A DNA stretch of 64,000 nucleotides from Solea solea (Eukaryota; Chordata; Actinopteri; Pleuronectiformes; Soleidae), in assembly GCF_958295425.1 (NCBI RefSeq), contig NC_081135.1:24863613-24927612 (forward strand). Reading direction: 5' to 3'. Of the stretch, positions 12,480 through 25,406 are shown piece by piece. The notes beneath the pieces were generated by a model, which did no database searches, had not been told where the DNA came from, and was given only the letters and a program-made list of their open reading frames with translations. The position numbers and the translations under genes were made by a program. The first letter of the stretch is position 1; the number at the start of each line of letters is the position of its first letter.

Positions 12480-12618
12480 GTGTGTGTGTGTGTGTGTGTG
12501 AGGGGGCAGAAGCCTACCTGCCTTTCATTGTCATGGTTGCTGGTGGGATATTGGCACCAGCAGCCCTGTGACCCTCATGTGGAGGATAAAGTGGTGGAAA
12601 ATGGATGGATGGATTGCT
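12480..12618 (+). repeat. (GT)n plus retroposon 3' tail, copy 2
   Basis: A (GT)n run at 12480-12501 is followed by GCACCAGCAGCCCTGTGACC, CTCATGTGGAGGATAAAG and a GGATGGATGGAT tail. This is the same unit as at 3355-3478 and 16963-17126, with the GATG-type tail preserved. Confidence 0.7.
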
Positions 12619-12662
12619 GCTGCTGCTGAATTTGCATTTCCTTTTGTATTATACATTATATG

Positions 12663-13004
12663 TTCAAGGTCCAGTTGTGTAGGAATTTACGACATCTAAC
12701 AGTGAGACTGCCGAGTCTTGACACACGGAGGACATCTCCACTCAACCCTTCCTTTCCCAAGTATGTCAGGGAACTACGGTGGCCTTCACAATCCAGAAAG
12801 GATGTAAAAACTCTCTCCTCCTTCTTCATTTGTTTATGCATCAGCGTGTGGGTAAAGTTGGTGTACATACAAAAGGCTGGTTACAAAACCAACACGCTGT
12901 GCGTGCAGCCCAGGTTTTGGAAATGTTTCGACGATATCTGTCGCGCGCTGCATGTGCGTGGGAGGGTATACCGGGGCCTCAAATCTTACACACTGCAGCT
13001 TTAA
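12663..13004. mobile_element. Diverged MITE with terminal inverted repeats
   Basis: The left end TTCAAGGTCCAGTTGTGTAG and the reverse complement of the right end, TTTAAAGCTGCAGTGTGTAA, match with a few substitutions and one base of slippage. The interior contains TTACGACATCTAACAGTGAG and TACGGTGGCCTTCACAATCC. I recognise these as parts of an abundant teleost element that ends in TACACACTGCAGCTTTAA. There is no intact reading frame. The superfamily is not assignable by eye. Confidence 0.7.
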
Positions 13005-13052
13005 ATAAATCAAACGGTGAATTAACCGTAGAGCGAAGCAACTGTTGGTCTC

Positions 13053-13090
13053 CTGACAGTGTCACTGCGAAGCGGCAGTGACACTGTCAG
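13053..13090. repeat. Perfect 16-bp inverted repeat with 6-nt loop
   Basis: CTGACAGTGTCACTGC (13053-13068), loop GAAGCG, then the exact reverse complement at 13075-13090. It can form a hairpin in RNA or a cruciform in DNA. It lies about 50 bp beyond the MITE at 12663-13004. Confidence 0.9.
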
Positions 13091-13104
13091 ACAAAACGCC
13101 TGTC

Positions 13105-16100
13105 GTCATCCATTAAGACTGACATTGGTCACGAGAGATTTCCCCGTGACAGACAAATGCACGGATCACATGCAACTACTCCTGTAACACTCACATGCCC
13201 TGTATGAACCCACATGATGATAGTACAATGAACCGATGAGCACAAATGATTATCTGCGGTTATGTCACACTGATGCACTAACACTAATACAGATTTTAAG
13301 TATCAATATTTCAACAGTCTGTGAATTGCCTGCAAGACATGCTGCATTATTGAGAGTGAGCTGCTTTTGCAGTTTGAAGTGTGTCATTGGTGATTCTCAT
13401 TGACACGAGGGATTGTGGATTCAGCAGACAAAGACATGAGCGATACTGTAGACGTGTCTTTGGTCTTCCTGTAAGTCCTCGGAGAAGAAGAAGAATCCAT
13501 GTCCTCGTAAGTAAATGCAACATTACTGTACTGTAGCTCAAAAACGTAGCGCGCTCTCTAACTTGCAGAGCCAGCTCTTTATGCTCAGTGGTGTCACTCC
13601 TGATTCATTTGCCTAATACCAAAGCAACTTTATGGACTTTTCCATATACAATAAAGCTGGCATTAGTAAGAAATATAAGAATGAATACTTACGCACATAT
13701 ACTAACATGATTGGCTCAGTTTTAATTAGTTTAACAAAACCTGCTCCTCCTCAGTTGTTCTTCTTCAGGCAGTTCTCTGCTGCGCCCGTAGTCGAGCTGT
13801 TCACCCCATGGAAGAAGAATGCATTATAGATTAAACCACACTGTTTCCCAAATCTAGACCTGTGTAGAATGCGTGTTCATCCTTACAGATTAATAATATA
13901 TGTTTACAATTTCCTTACATGATTTCTCACTCCGACATCCCTACTTTGGGGGGGGGGGGGGCTTTTGTCCAAATCCGCCACCTAGTGCATGGAAAAGGAA
14001 ACTGTTGCAGGTCATCAGACGCTTGGTTCAGTTCATGATTCGTCAGTGTTGTGATGGTGACGTGCTCATAAATGATTGAATTAACCTTTTGCTCTCCTTA
14101 TGCATTTACTAGTTATTACACGGCACACATTATACTGCATTTAAACCGTGCGTCACATTTTAAAGGAGCATTGCATGTTCTCCATATAAAACACTAGTAA
14201 TTCATTGAAGGAATTATGTTATTAATACATGGACTGCACATTTATTTAACAAAGTGGAAAGTACAAGATCTACCTCCAATGTTGTAACCAACACCAAGAA
14301 ATGTGAGGCTGCAGTGACACAGGCTCAATAAAACTGGACAGTGGAAGTCTAGAACAGCATAACTTCCTGATTTCAGTGGAGACAGTGAGTCAACAACATG
14401 AACCCTCGGATCGCTGTGTCAAATGTCTGGCCTGGTAGTGACGTTGTCTTACCAACGCCGATCCATCGTGGAGTGAATGCTGCAGATGATGCCAGCGGCT
14501 GGGCTCACAAGCTGTGAAGTGCATTCATGGTCAGTCGGTGCCAACATACACTCTCCAACCACTTCACAGAAGACACATAATAAAGTGTGGCAGGGGTTGC
14601 ACTTCTGTGCATTCAGACACATGGTCTGCATACCATGATTATGCCAAGTGCTTCTATCTTTGAATCCAATGTATGCGGTATAAGAGGTTTATTGCATCAT
14701 GAATAAAGCTGCAATAAAAAAAAGGACGCGATGCAATCGTGTCATCGCGGCACAATCTCAAAAGACAGTTCTCAACAGCTTGTTGGATGCTGGCCACCCG
14801 TCAGTGTTGTCGTCTCTTGGCTGACTTCCTGTCTGCTGCCACTTTTAGTATTCCCCTCCGCTCCTGTCCCAAATGAGTGGTAAGAGGTGGCATTTATTCA
14901 CTGTCAAACAGCCTCAACTTAACAAGCAGAGAAAACCACTTCATCGGGGAGTTCTGGTTCATGACTGAGAAGTTGTTGTGGGACACTCAAAACGTTTCTC
15001 CGTGATTTACTGTCAGAGCCCCGAGACTGAGGGCCCGTACACACAATAACGGGTTTATGAGAATCCGCTAAGGTTTTGCATTGTATCGACTTTATATCCA
15101 CACAGAACTGGTGTTTTGGGAGCCCTACAATGCTATTTTTGGAAAACAGGTTCCAAGAAATCTCGAATGCCACCCTTGAGTTTTCATGTATACAACCAAT
15201 ATGCAACTTTGGGAAAATGATGTCATAGCTCGGCCTCTCTGTTGCTCTAGCATTCGCTCTCACCATCGTCATCTTCTTGTGTTGGGAATTTGTACACGGC
15301 GTGCAAGCTATGTGTTCTCCTTTATTTCAGTGTATCTCTGTGGCATATAGAATACAGCGTTTAGACTCCTTTTGTGGTTTCGTAAAAAGACATTTCTTAA
15401 AACAATGCTGTGTTTATTGAAAACAAAAAAAAAGGAAAATTTTGTCATGGGGAAGTTCTGCGTAAGTGTGGGTAAGGCCTGAGAACATGTCACTAATAAA
15501 ACATTAGGTCAGTGATATCTGACAGAATATGGTGATATTTTTAATTTATCTTTGAAGTAATTTTAACTTGAGTTAAACAAGGGCAGGGGTGTTTGTGTGT
15601 CTTATACCTTCTTGTCAAACATATATCCTTCAACTGGTCACAGGTCAAACTGCAAAATCACTTGAGTCTTTTTAATCTGCAAAACCAAACCTGGCGGATT
15701 TTAGTCGTACATTTTTATTTCTGCTCTTTAGTACAGCAAGACATTTGTGAATTTTTTTCAACAAAACTAAAGCTAAACTAGTTTCATAACATATGAAACT
15801 TCAGATGACGTTCAAAGGATTACCTGTAAACCCAGATTACCTGCATGAAGCCCAGCTTTCCTAAGCCAATGTCATTACTGTAATTTATACATGATACAAC
15901 ATACATTACGAGTCAAAACAATGAGGAATGTTTACAGATGTGAGTGACATCTGCTCCAGTCTGGAAATGAAGAGACTCATCTTGTCTTAACTTAGTTAAG
16001 CCAACTTTAAAACTTTACTGTTTTGTAGAGGCACCCAGAAAATGTCTGTGTTGAGTCTGTTCCACTGGCTGATGCGGTGATTTGATTAGACAGGAAGGTA

Positions 16101-16139
16101 GAGTGCGAGGGCCACAGGGATCTCCACACAGAGGATACC
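13105..16139. other. Intergenic stretch and probable rpe 3' UTR/downstream region
   Basis: No gene is recognised. TTTATT at 15413-15418 and at 15321-15326 would read as AATAAA on the minus strand, 720-820 bp beyond the rpe stop. They are candidates for its poly(A) signal, with weak support. A possible transposon relic lies at 15025-15185 and a G-run at 13949-13960. Confidence 0.4.
15025..15185. repeat. Possible diverged fish DNA-element relic
   Basis: The phrases CCGTACACACAATAACGG, ATCCACACAGAACTGGTGTT and TTTTTGGAAAACAGG resemble a common fish repeat built around 'cacacg-aaac-ggcgtttt' motifs. Recognition is from memory and no boundary was found. Confidence 0.35.
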
Positions 16140-18822
16140 TCAGCGGTCCAGGGAGCGTTTCTGTATCGCTTCAGCCACCACGGTGCGTAGCAGAGCGATG
16201 ACGGAGCGAGGGTCATCGCTGCCTATCACGGCGCTGCCTGACACTATCATGTTGGCTCCTGCCTGTAGGGCGTATGACAACACACATTAGATAAGACGAC
16301 CTCAAAAAAGTCATTCAATGTGCTTGAGATGATTTCAACAGGCTTTAGTGTTTGTTTTCATTACCTCGGCACATTTGTGAATGGAATCAGGTCCAACCCC
16401 TCCGTCTACTTCAATGTCTAATGAAGGGAACTGATTCCGCAGCCAGGTCACCTGGTCGCAAGATAAACAAAAACCTGTCCGACACAATTTTTACAACATA
16501 ATTTCCTGATGCTACAAAGGCCTAGAGAGAAACACAGAGCTCAAATGATGTGAGTGAGACTCACTCACATCATTGCGAAAGCAGAACTTTACACAACACA
16601 GGCTGAAACAGAAGTGTGTAATTAACACACAGTAACAACCGTTCTTTCATAATACACACAGTACATGATAATACATCCAATTGATTTATTGAATGTTTTT
16701 GCACTTTGAACTGTCCCACCTACTTTGAATGGATATGTGCTCTTTGCCCTTATATTGGCTGCAGAAAAATTAGGTGTCTAAACTCCTCATGCTCCTTTAA
16801 CAGAAACAGTTTGAACTTTGCCTGCTCTCAAATGTCAACATGGAGTTTGCATGATCTCCCCATGTGTGCAAACATTCTCTCTGGGTATTCTGGCTTCTTT
16901 ACGGAGTCCAAAAACGTGCACATATCTGTCTTATATATCTTGCGGGCACTAAACTGCCCGCATGTGTGAGAGTGAATGGTTGTTTGTCCCTGTATGTTGG
17001 CCCTGTGACGGACTGGCAAATTGACCAGGATGTACCCTGCCTTTCGCCCCATGTCCAGCACCCCCCTGCAACTCTCATGGAGGATAAAGCGGTGCGGTTT
17101 AAAAAAAAAAAAAAGGATGGATGATGCAATGAGTAGTTTTGCTATGTCCAGTGTTTGAAGAAGTTGCATAAACTAGGTGCAGATGTTCTGTATTGTTTCA
17201 CCTATATAACCTTTGCAGCTCGTCCTTACCTTAGGCATCATGTCCTCCATGAACTTCTGACCTCCAAAACCAGGTTCCACGGTCATGACCAGAGCCATGT
17301 CGATATGGTTAGCCCAAGGTGCCAGCTCTTCAACCGTTGTTCCAGGTTTTATAGCCAAACCCACCTACAAAATACCAGTTTTTCAAATGATATCCTACCC
17401 AAAATATGGTTTGTCACAAATATTTATAGATCCATTGTACAGTTACTCTCTTTATAAGTAACTATTAGTTCATATCAATGGCTGGATTTCTCTTGTGTGT
17501 GTCCAATAATGATATCACGACCTTGAGTATTTACTAATAACAGTATTCTGATAGAGACATGTAAATTAATGAAAAATACCTCTATTAACTGTCACCACAC
17601 AGGAAATTTGTTACCAACTACCTTGCCATTTTTTTCACAATGTTTCAAATCAGGTAAAACTGAACAACATTTTTGCTCTGAAATGCTGGAGGTCTGTCCG
17701 CTGGCTAACCTTCATGCCACTCTCTCTGATCTCTTTGATGAGGTTTCCAGGGTTGGTGGTGGTTTCGAGGTGGAATGTGTACTGGCTGGCTCCTGCTGCT
17801 GCCATGGGCTTCACCCATTGCTCCGGCCGTGACACCATCATGTGCATGTCTGCAACATTGACAGACACAATACTGCACTCAGCCACACAGCAGAGACATT
17901 CATGATCCAATTCAGAGGGGTAACTTGGGTTTCTGAAGTGTATTACATGTGTGGTGTGTGTTTTTTTCCTCACCAAAAAAAGGGTCTTGGCCTACTGTCT
18001 TCCTCAGGCACTCTACCATGGGATGGCCAAATGTGATATTGGGAACAAAATGTCTTTAAAAAGGTAAGAAACCAGACATTAAACTGGCAGCTGAAACATA
18101 TGCAGAGCAAAACTTTGCATTTGTGTAGAGGACAACTAAAGTGTCAACACTTGGAGATAGAAGAAAGCAGTTGGTTTGTACTTGGAGCACAGAAATACAG
18201 ACATTTGTCCATATGCATCCGACTACAGAGGAAACCAATGTCACTAATGTTACAAATTACAATTTTTTTTATAACTTGCATTGCCAAATGTTTCATAAAA
18301 TGTTGCATAGTTGAAAAGAAGTTTAAGAAAAGAATACAAAAGGAATACTATGATAATAAATCATGAACTGTTTAGGAACCTCTCAGCACATTCAAGTGAC
18401 CCACGTGAACTATTGCCTTTCTCCAGTCACAATTATCCCAATATGTGTATTCACATTTATATATATATATATATATATATTCACAAATCGACTTCTGAAC
18501 GGTTTCAATCCCTTTAATGTCGTTTGCTGCACTTAAGCCAGAAGAAACCATTCTCACACACATGGTTTCCCGGTTTACCTCTCACGGGCTAACTTAGCTT
18601 GTCGGTTGTAGCCAACTTTAGCTCCCACACACTGAACTTCCAAGCTAGCCGTTAGCATGCTAGTTTTAGCTTCTAACTAACCAGCTGCTAGTTCACTGAC
18701 CCGTCCATCACGTCGAGGTGCAGGTAATCTGCCCCGCACTCCATCATCCGCACACACTCGCTGCCCAGACAGGACAGGTCGCTGCTCAGGATGGACGGAC
18801 CGATCTTCGCACTATAAGACAT
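16140..18822 (-). CDS. rpe: Ribulose-phosphate 3-epimerase, six exons, complete
   Basis: Interconverts D-ribulose 5-phosphate and D-xylulose 5-phosphate in the cytosolic non-oxidative pentose phosphate pathway. Exons in order: 18822-18701, 18053-17974, 17849-17710, 17364-17230, 16451-16365, 16262-16140 (122, 80, 140, 135, 87, 123 bp; 687 bp, 228 aa plus stop). All introns are GT/AG and phases join correctly. The start is [15 protein letters not shown]. The expected active-site residues of this metal-dependent TIM barrel are all present: Ser10, His35 and Asp37 (LHLDVMDG), His70 (DMHMMVS) and Asp175 (EVDGGVG), plus the phosphate-binding EPGFGGQKF and SGSAV segments. Length equals human RPE as I recall it. 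The protein ends QKRSLDR. No frameshift or missing residue was seen. Intron 1 of about 650 bp holds an AT microsatellite; intron 5 (16452-17229 in transcript order before exon 5) holds a palindrome and a retroposon tail. Confidence 0.96.
16544..16574. repeat. 31-bp perfect palindrome with one central base
   Basis: AATGATGTGAGTGAG, then A, then its exact reverse complement. It lies within the rpe intron between the fourth and fifth coding exons, about 90 bp from the splice acceptor of the fifth. Confidence 0.9.
16963..17128 (+). repeat. Dispersed retroposon 3' tail, copy 3 (in rpe intron)
   Basis: TGTGAGAGTGAATGGTTG, TGTACCCTGCCTTTCGCCCC, CAACTCTCATGGAGGATAAA, then an A-run and GGATGGATGATG. 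This is the best-preserved copy in the window. Its orientation is opposite to rpe transcription. Confidence 0.75.
18457..18480. repeat. (AT)n microsatellite in rpe intron 1
   Basis: About twelve TA units. Confidence 0.9.
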
Positions 18823-18990
18823 GTTGTTTACAGTCTTCCTGCAACAGCAGGAGCAGCAGGAGCAGGAGGAGGAGGAAGAAGAAGAAGCAAGGGGAGGTTA
18901 ACTCTAAGTCAAGTTAGCCACAACATAAAGTACGAGTTCCGCTGGCAACCTTCAATATAAAATAATGTAAGTCCATACGTCTTAAAATTT
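18823..18990 (-). promoter_or_regulatory. Probable rpe 5' UTR and promoter region
   Basis: This is the sequence just upstream of the rpe start codon. On the transcribed strand 18842-18895 is a pyrimidine-rich run of CTTC, CCT and CTG units. No TATA box was seen. The transcription start cannot be placed from sequence alone. Confidence 0.35.
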
Positions 18991-21600
18991 AAGAGGTTGT
19001 TACCTGTTGCTGCAGACATTGAAAGCATAAGTGTAAGAAAATAATTTAAAATTCTTGACTGCGTAAATGCTGCCGTTTCTAATTAAGTTGTATCGCTGCA
19101 TTTTGTAACGTGTCTCTTGCTTAACGATATCAACAGCGACAACCGTAGTTACACAGTGTGTGTGTGTGAGACGCAATGAGTTTAATGTCGAAGGCAACTA
19201 AATGAAATAATTAATTAATTTAATTTTTTTTTTCTCCGGTAAAACCATAGCTGTCATGAGGGGGAAAATAAAGCTGTCGCTCCATGTTCCGGAGTCTTAC
19301 TTCCGCTTTCAAAATAAGACATTGCTCACGTTTGAACACTAGATGGCGCATGGCTCACATTGAACTTTTATTCACAGTTCGTCAGTGTTTCTCAGGCCTT
19401 GAATTGTAGATGGAAGTGGATTTAGGAGACGCTAACAGTCATGTCTTTTTGCCTGTATGCTCCTCTCTGTGTGGTACAAAAACGCAATGTTGACTCATAT
19501 TATAACATTTAACGCGTGTTAGTTTGCAGCAAATTTACTCAAACTCTACTAGAAAAGAGTAAAGGCAAATGCCCCTTTCTCTAAAATCACAGAAGACATT
19601 GTGACATTGTGTGAAATAGAGAATTGTGTTGGGTCATGTAGGACACAGTTTTCTAATCAGCAGCATATTGGATACATTGAGAAATAATGTGGGGCACAGT
19701 TTACTTTTGTATCCCAGATGTTTTCTGCCTCTATTTTCTCTCTTTATGTGGCCACTGATTTCATGTTTTAATGCTTCACCGGCTTATTCTTGTGAGTCAC
19801 GTCTCTCCGTCAACTGTATCTTTACCACTCTTTGATGTAATAACTTGTATGTTTTATGGTAATGGCCTCAGAGGAAACCCTGTTCACTGATGTGTTTGAT
19901 GACGCAGGCTGGGATGATATGTGGGTTTTAGAAAACTTTGATTTATTGATTCAAGCAGTTTGCTTGATTTGGACAGAGAACAGGTTGCCCTGTGGGCTTA
20001 TTACTGTTTGACTTGACATGAAGCTTTTCCCAAAGAAAAGAGAGAGATGTTACAAAACATGAGCAGCAACCTTAAGGTCCCAATTGTTACCTGAAAATCA
20101 ACGGGAAAACAAACTCACAATGAAACAAGCATACAAGAAATGTTTACGTAATTGTATAAAATAGTTATTTCCAAAAAGCGCTTTAATCCTTCGCTGTGAA
20201 TGGGATAGAAAATATGTAAGTTATAATCTGCTGCAGATGTATCTGGCTGTCTGCACAATTTGTATTTATGGTACTTTAATTCCAGCGGGTTATTGTCATC
20301 ATTACTCATAAGCGAGAGAACATTTGCAGTGTATTCACCAAACATTTTTACAGTAATTCTTCCTCCCTGATATCTTTGTTCACCTTGGAGACAGTCCATT
20401 GAAATTGGATAACAGTTTTTTTTCCCTTCTTCTCCTTATAACTGTGTTAGTTGTTGTGATTTATAATGAGCAAAGGAAAAGGGATTTAAAAGGCCTCTCT
20501 GCAGCACTCTGCGGAGGCTCGGCCCACAAGGAGGCCTACTCATGCACCCTGACTGACCAAACACAATCTGGCATTTATGAGTTTTGCATTACTGAAGCAG
20601 TGATGAAAACCACTGGTGGCGTGGCACAGAACATTTGAGTGGGGTTGAAACAGAGTAAATTGCCGTCATAGAGAACTGGGACCTCACAAGCCTCTTGGGG
20701 AGTTAAGTCAAAAGTGCTTTAGGCTTTGACAAGTACTTTGTGGACTGGTGCCATAACTGCAGGGACATCTGTCCATACGAAAGTCCCTCATGGTAACGCT
20801 CTGATTCCTGAGAGCAGGGTTAATGGAAGAGGGGGGAAATGAAGATACACTTCAGCTCTTTTAACACTTATTTAGTTACTGAGATAATATTTTGAGCAAA
20901 GTGGAACTTTAAGTGAGCCTAGATAGGGATACTGATAAATTGCCGCACTGTAATTGATGCATTCGTGTTTCATTTTTAATGGGGTGATTCTTTTCTCTAC
21001 AGCCGACACCAAGTCACATTTATCACTTTTACTGTAAACAGCTTAAACACCATGCACATCACTCCAGTCGGCCGCAGGCTTCTGTTTACCAGTAGTCCCC
21101 CATTAACGACACCTTTTTTGTTTTAGTGGAGGAGGAACAGTTCAGGAATGTGTGTGCAATCATTTTTAAGATGCTATCAAGCTGCTCTCTATTGCTCACA
21201 GTTGACGTGTTCTCAGCTTAAACACTCTCCGTCTTAATTTAAAGCACCGCTGTATATTCTCAAATGCATCTGCATGGTTTCCCGGTGACAGCGATATCTA
21301 CAGGAACAGAACGAGACTAATTTGTCTTTACCGCTATGATGAATGATAGTTTCCAACAAAGCCCCAAATGTTCTCAACATGGATAGAAATTGTCAAACTT
21401 TTCTTTATTTTATTTTGTGTATTTTCATGTTTTGCCACTTTTGGAATGCCATCTAATTTGCGAAACCCACTTGATGGCAACATTTTAGAATTTATTTGGA
21501 TGATAAAGATACGTATGTATTGTACATTTTCTCCATTTCTTCACTGCTTGTGAAATACAGTGTATATGTGTATGTGTGTGTGTATATGTATATGTATATA

Positions 21601-21637
<37 letters not shown>

Positions 21638-24600
21638 GTATATATATATATATGTATGTATATGTATATATATACACACATATATATATATATATACATA
21701 CATATACATGCCCACTTGTCCATGTCTTGTCCAATACTAGTGCATTTGCTGTTACTATGTTCTCTTCTGAACTGAGATCCTGAAAGTTGTTCCTGGAACC
21801 AATCACCTTATATTACCCACATTACAACTCTCCTGATTGTTTGCCAACTATGAGTTAATTGTTAATTATGTGGTAAATCAATAGCCAGCTTATTTTCAAT
21901 TTGTAACTGAATTAAATGCATTGGGGGGGGGGGGGAAATGACAGCTGCTAATCTGCAGAGGAATAGGTGTGTTGGTTTCATATAGGGAAGATTTCCTGTG
22001 TTTGTTATGTGAACTTAAAGACGTGTACCTTTTGCGTTCAGCAGTATATGAGGAGCTGTAACCTGGGATAAATTGGGTCCCGCTGACTCTTGACCTTTGC
22101 AAAAGAATGCAGGAACAGGAACAGAGACAATTCTGACGTGTTTTTTCCTTTTTCGAGTCACTGATGTTGATTATTAAGAACCTGATCCAAACTATTCATG
22201 TATTATCTTGATTGAAACCTTCCTCCTGCTTCCTGCCTGCAGCCGAGTCTGGCCTCCTGAGCAAACAGATAGTGATAAAGCAACTTCTTGTGATGGTTAG
22301 AAGAAGCGTGTGGAGTGTGTCCTTGTAGCTGCTCCCTTCCTGGGCTTTATGGGCCTGTGGTCAGGGTACGTAAGAGGAAAGGAAAGGGTGGTGCAGCATC
22401 TCCTCCTTGTTAGGTTAATAGTCACAGGGCGATCCCTGTAAAAAAACAGATGAGTTTCCCTGTATATCCAGGCTGTATATCTATTTATGGTGGACTACAG
22501 GGAGGCAGGACTGTCTCCACATATTCCCAACAACAACAACAACAAGAAAATGCTGAAATTCTCTGCACATAATCAATTAAAAGTACAATTGTACTATGTA
22601 AGGCCTGTGTTAAAGTACCTATTATATTTGTCTGAACTTGCTGGAAAAGGTTATTCATTACAATAATGTACTCCCAGGGAACGCAGTGGCCACAAAGGTG
22701 CATTGTGACTCATGGAGCTGCAATCATTAACTACACAGAAATGAAACTTTGGAACCAGGAAATCTAAAGCTGTTTTTGTTGCCTCATCTGTGCTTTCAAT
22801 TGCATAATTCCCTTAAGCGTATATATGTCCAATACAGACATGCACAAATGAGGTCAGAAATCATTTGAGTGATCTTTTCATATTGATAGTGTGGTTAATG
22901 TTGCCTCCAAATCTTTAGATTCGAGATTATTTAGCATCATCGGCTCCATATCAGTTATTTAAACAGCCTTAAATCAATGTATGTCATGGTTTGTACTCTT
23001 TGACATGACCTTAATGTAAACACCCTGACCACGGCACACTTCAAAGGACCAGTGGTCAACATTTAACAGTAATTGCCTGTGGCCTCAGGGGAGAAACGGG
23101 TCCCTATACACTGGTCATGATTTAGTGCATTAAGGTGGACCAAGTGTCACTTCAAAAGGCCAAGCACTGTTGACGTTTCAAAATGACCAAATGTTTTGAA
23201 AGAATAAAAACACAGATTGTTTTTTTTAATAATGATTCTGTGTGATTTAAGACCTGTAGCCCGCTGAGCAGGTTTATTCGAGGTAAGCTTACCTCATAAA
23301 AATCTAATCCACATGATTTAATCGTTAATATTTGAAGACTGTGGATGCGAGGGACTGCAGAATACCCCCCGCAGGGTTTAATATTTTCTCACAACATGTG
23401 CACTAAGTCTTATTTTATTTATTTATTTTCCTGGAGCAGCTTTCTGAGATCCAATGGAGAGATTTATTTAAAGTATTCTTGATTTATTTGATATTTATTC
23501 CTACTCGCATTAATACAGTCCTGGAAGAATAGAAGTTCATAGAAAGAAGTGAATACTTTTTAAGTCTCAATAAATCTAAAGTAAATCTGGCAACAAATCT
23601 GAAAGTGTGTTGTGTACTGTATAGAATGAAGTGTGAATAATCATGGCGAATATAAAGAGCTGTGTTAGAGTGTGAAAAATACAGCGATGACTTCAGAAAC
23701 AGAACAAAAACAAATATATTCCACTTTGAGGGGGAAGATGATGATGATGTAGCAAGCTGTTTTGCACTGAGAGGCCATCGAAGAAAAAAAAAAAAGTAAA
23801 TAAAAAGTGAGAAAAGAATCATGCAATCCGAAGTATGAACCCTCAGCCCATCTGGTGTTTCCAACAGCTGTCGGACCCCACTGTGAAGAGTCAGGCAGAA
23901 TCAACACATTCTCCAAAATCTTTTTCCCCTGGATGGGGCCATGGGAGGATTTCAAAAGCAAACGTGGGTGTACACGAAGGAACACATATCGAATGATCAA
24001 CAAACTACACTTAAAGAGGTTCAGATTTCAAATATGTTACGTTGGCAACGACTTGTGATCAAACTGATTGTTAGTCAAGATGCTATGCACGTTATCCATC
24101 TGCAGGGGAGGGAGTGTGCAGTGCATCTAAAAGAAGAAACCCGACAAAAGATTTTGCGAGATGGAGAAACAACTCATGAGCCATGGAAAATGTCACTTTA
24201 AACGCAAAGGTTTTTCTGATGTGTTTAACCAGCATACGTATCAGGTTTGCACAATTAAAGAGGAGCGGCTCCCTGATTCCACTTTGTTTATCGTAACCTT
24301 CAATCTCACAGACGTCAAGAATACAGAAGACGGAATTCACGTTTCATGATGTAGTTGCACAGCAATGTTGAGTAGAACACTCAGCTTTCATGCTCCCGTC
24401 AGTCTATTCAATAAAAAAAGTGAATCAATTACAATCAGTGTTATCTGTACAATCAGCGGAGGAGCGACGAGTGCTTTTATGAAATGTCAGGAAATAACTT
24501 ATAATGCTCAATTATTATAGTGGCTGTCGGCTCACTGTGAAAATATCTCCGTCAGTGATTTCTGTCAAAGCGCTGCGCTCTCCTCCTCCTTGGCAGTGGA

Positions 24601-25200
24601 ACGCGTGAATGTCGTTATCAGGGGAAATTGCTCATTCCGTTCAAAAATGGCCCATGTGAACTACTCCATATTCACATCCTGACAAAGTGCTGTCCCACCG
24701 TCCAATTAACCTCACGCAAAGAATGGACGGAAGTGGGAGCAGGAGCGCGATAGGTTTACGGCCCACTCGAGACGCAGACCTTTGAGAGCAATTCATTAAC
24801 TCTTTTACTATCCGAGGGCTTTCATTTGGCCTTTAGGTGTCCTTTGAGGGATGCGCTCCTCTTGTACTGTGTTTTTCCTGCTGCTGGTTGGCAGCATAAA
24901 AGGCTAATATTGACTTTACTGATGTGTTTTTGTTTGGTGTGGGAATGCTCCAGGCTTCGGCTGGCGCTGGCCTCTTTGAGTGGCTTACCAGAGGAGCCTG
25001 GCAGAGAGCCAGCATGTACAGTACAGCACAGCAGCTAATAATGGACTCTGCCGCTGTACTGGTCTGCCGGTCAGGTGAGAACGGAAGAAATCTGAGATAC
25101 AAGCCACCGCATTTTTAGTCATGCAAATATGCTCAAGAATACAGTTTGCTTATTTAAGCTGAAAAGCAAATGAAGGAGGGCGATACATTTCACAGAGCAA
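18991..25200. other. Gene-free region, part 1 of the rpe-ackr3 interval
   Basis: No exon of a known protein was seen on either strand. The stretch has a TA/TG microsatellite complex (21559-21710), an (ACA)n run near 22529-22544 and a G-run (21924-21935). Around 24440-24740 lies a stretch of more balanced composition without simple repeats, which could be a conserved non-coding element; this is untested. Confidence 0.45.
21559..21710. repeat. TATG/TA/CA microsatellite complex
   Basis: Alternating TGTATATG, TATATA and ACACATATA units over 150 bp. The right half is partly self-complementary. Apparent long reading frames of Tyr-Ile repeats here are artefacts of the repeat. Confidence 0.95.
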
Positions 25201-25219
25201 ACCTTTGCTTTCTCAAAGT

Positions 25220-25406
25220 CTGAGTGAAGGACACAGGAGAACAACTCCACAGAGGAAGGTATTTGTGTATTATCGTTGCCAGGAAATGTCACATCAGGAG
25301 AAAAACACAAGTAAGGCTCACAAGTGAGGTGCAAACACCCCCCCCCCCCCGTGGGCCCCCTGCCAAAAGATTCCATGAGCTACTCCGTCAACAGGAATGA
25401 AGGCAT
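25220..25406. repeat. Diverged duplicated segment, copy A
   Basis: Contains GAGAACAACTCC, GTATTATCGTTGCCAGGAAATG, GGCTCACA and GAGCTACTCCGTC in the same order and spacing as copy B at 26490-26690. A C-run (25338-25351) interrupts it. The origin is unknown. Confidence 0.65.

Noticed and set aside
21485..21806. Several overlapping frames of Tyr-Ile or Thr-Tyr repeats
   Set aside because: They are translations of the TA/TG microsatellite in different frames.
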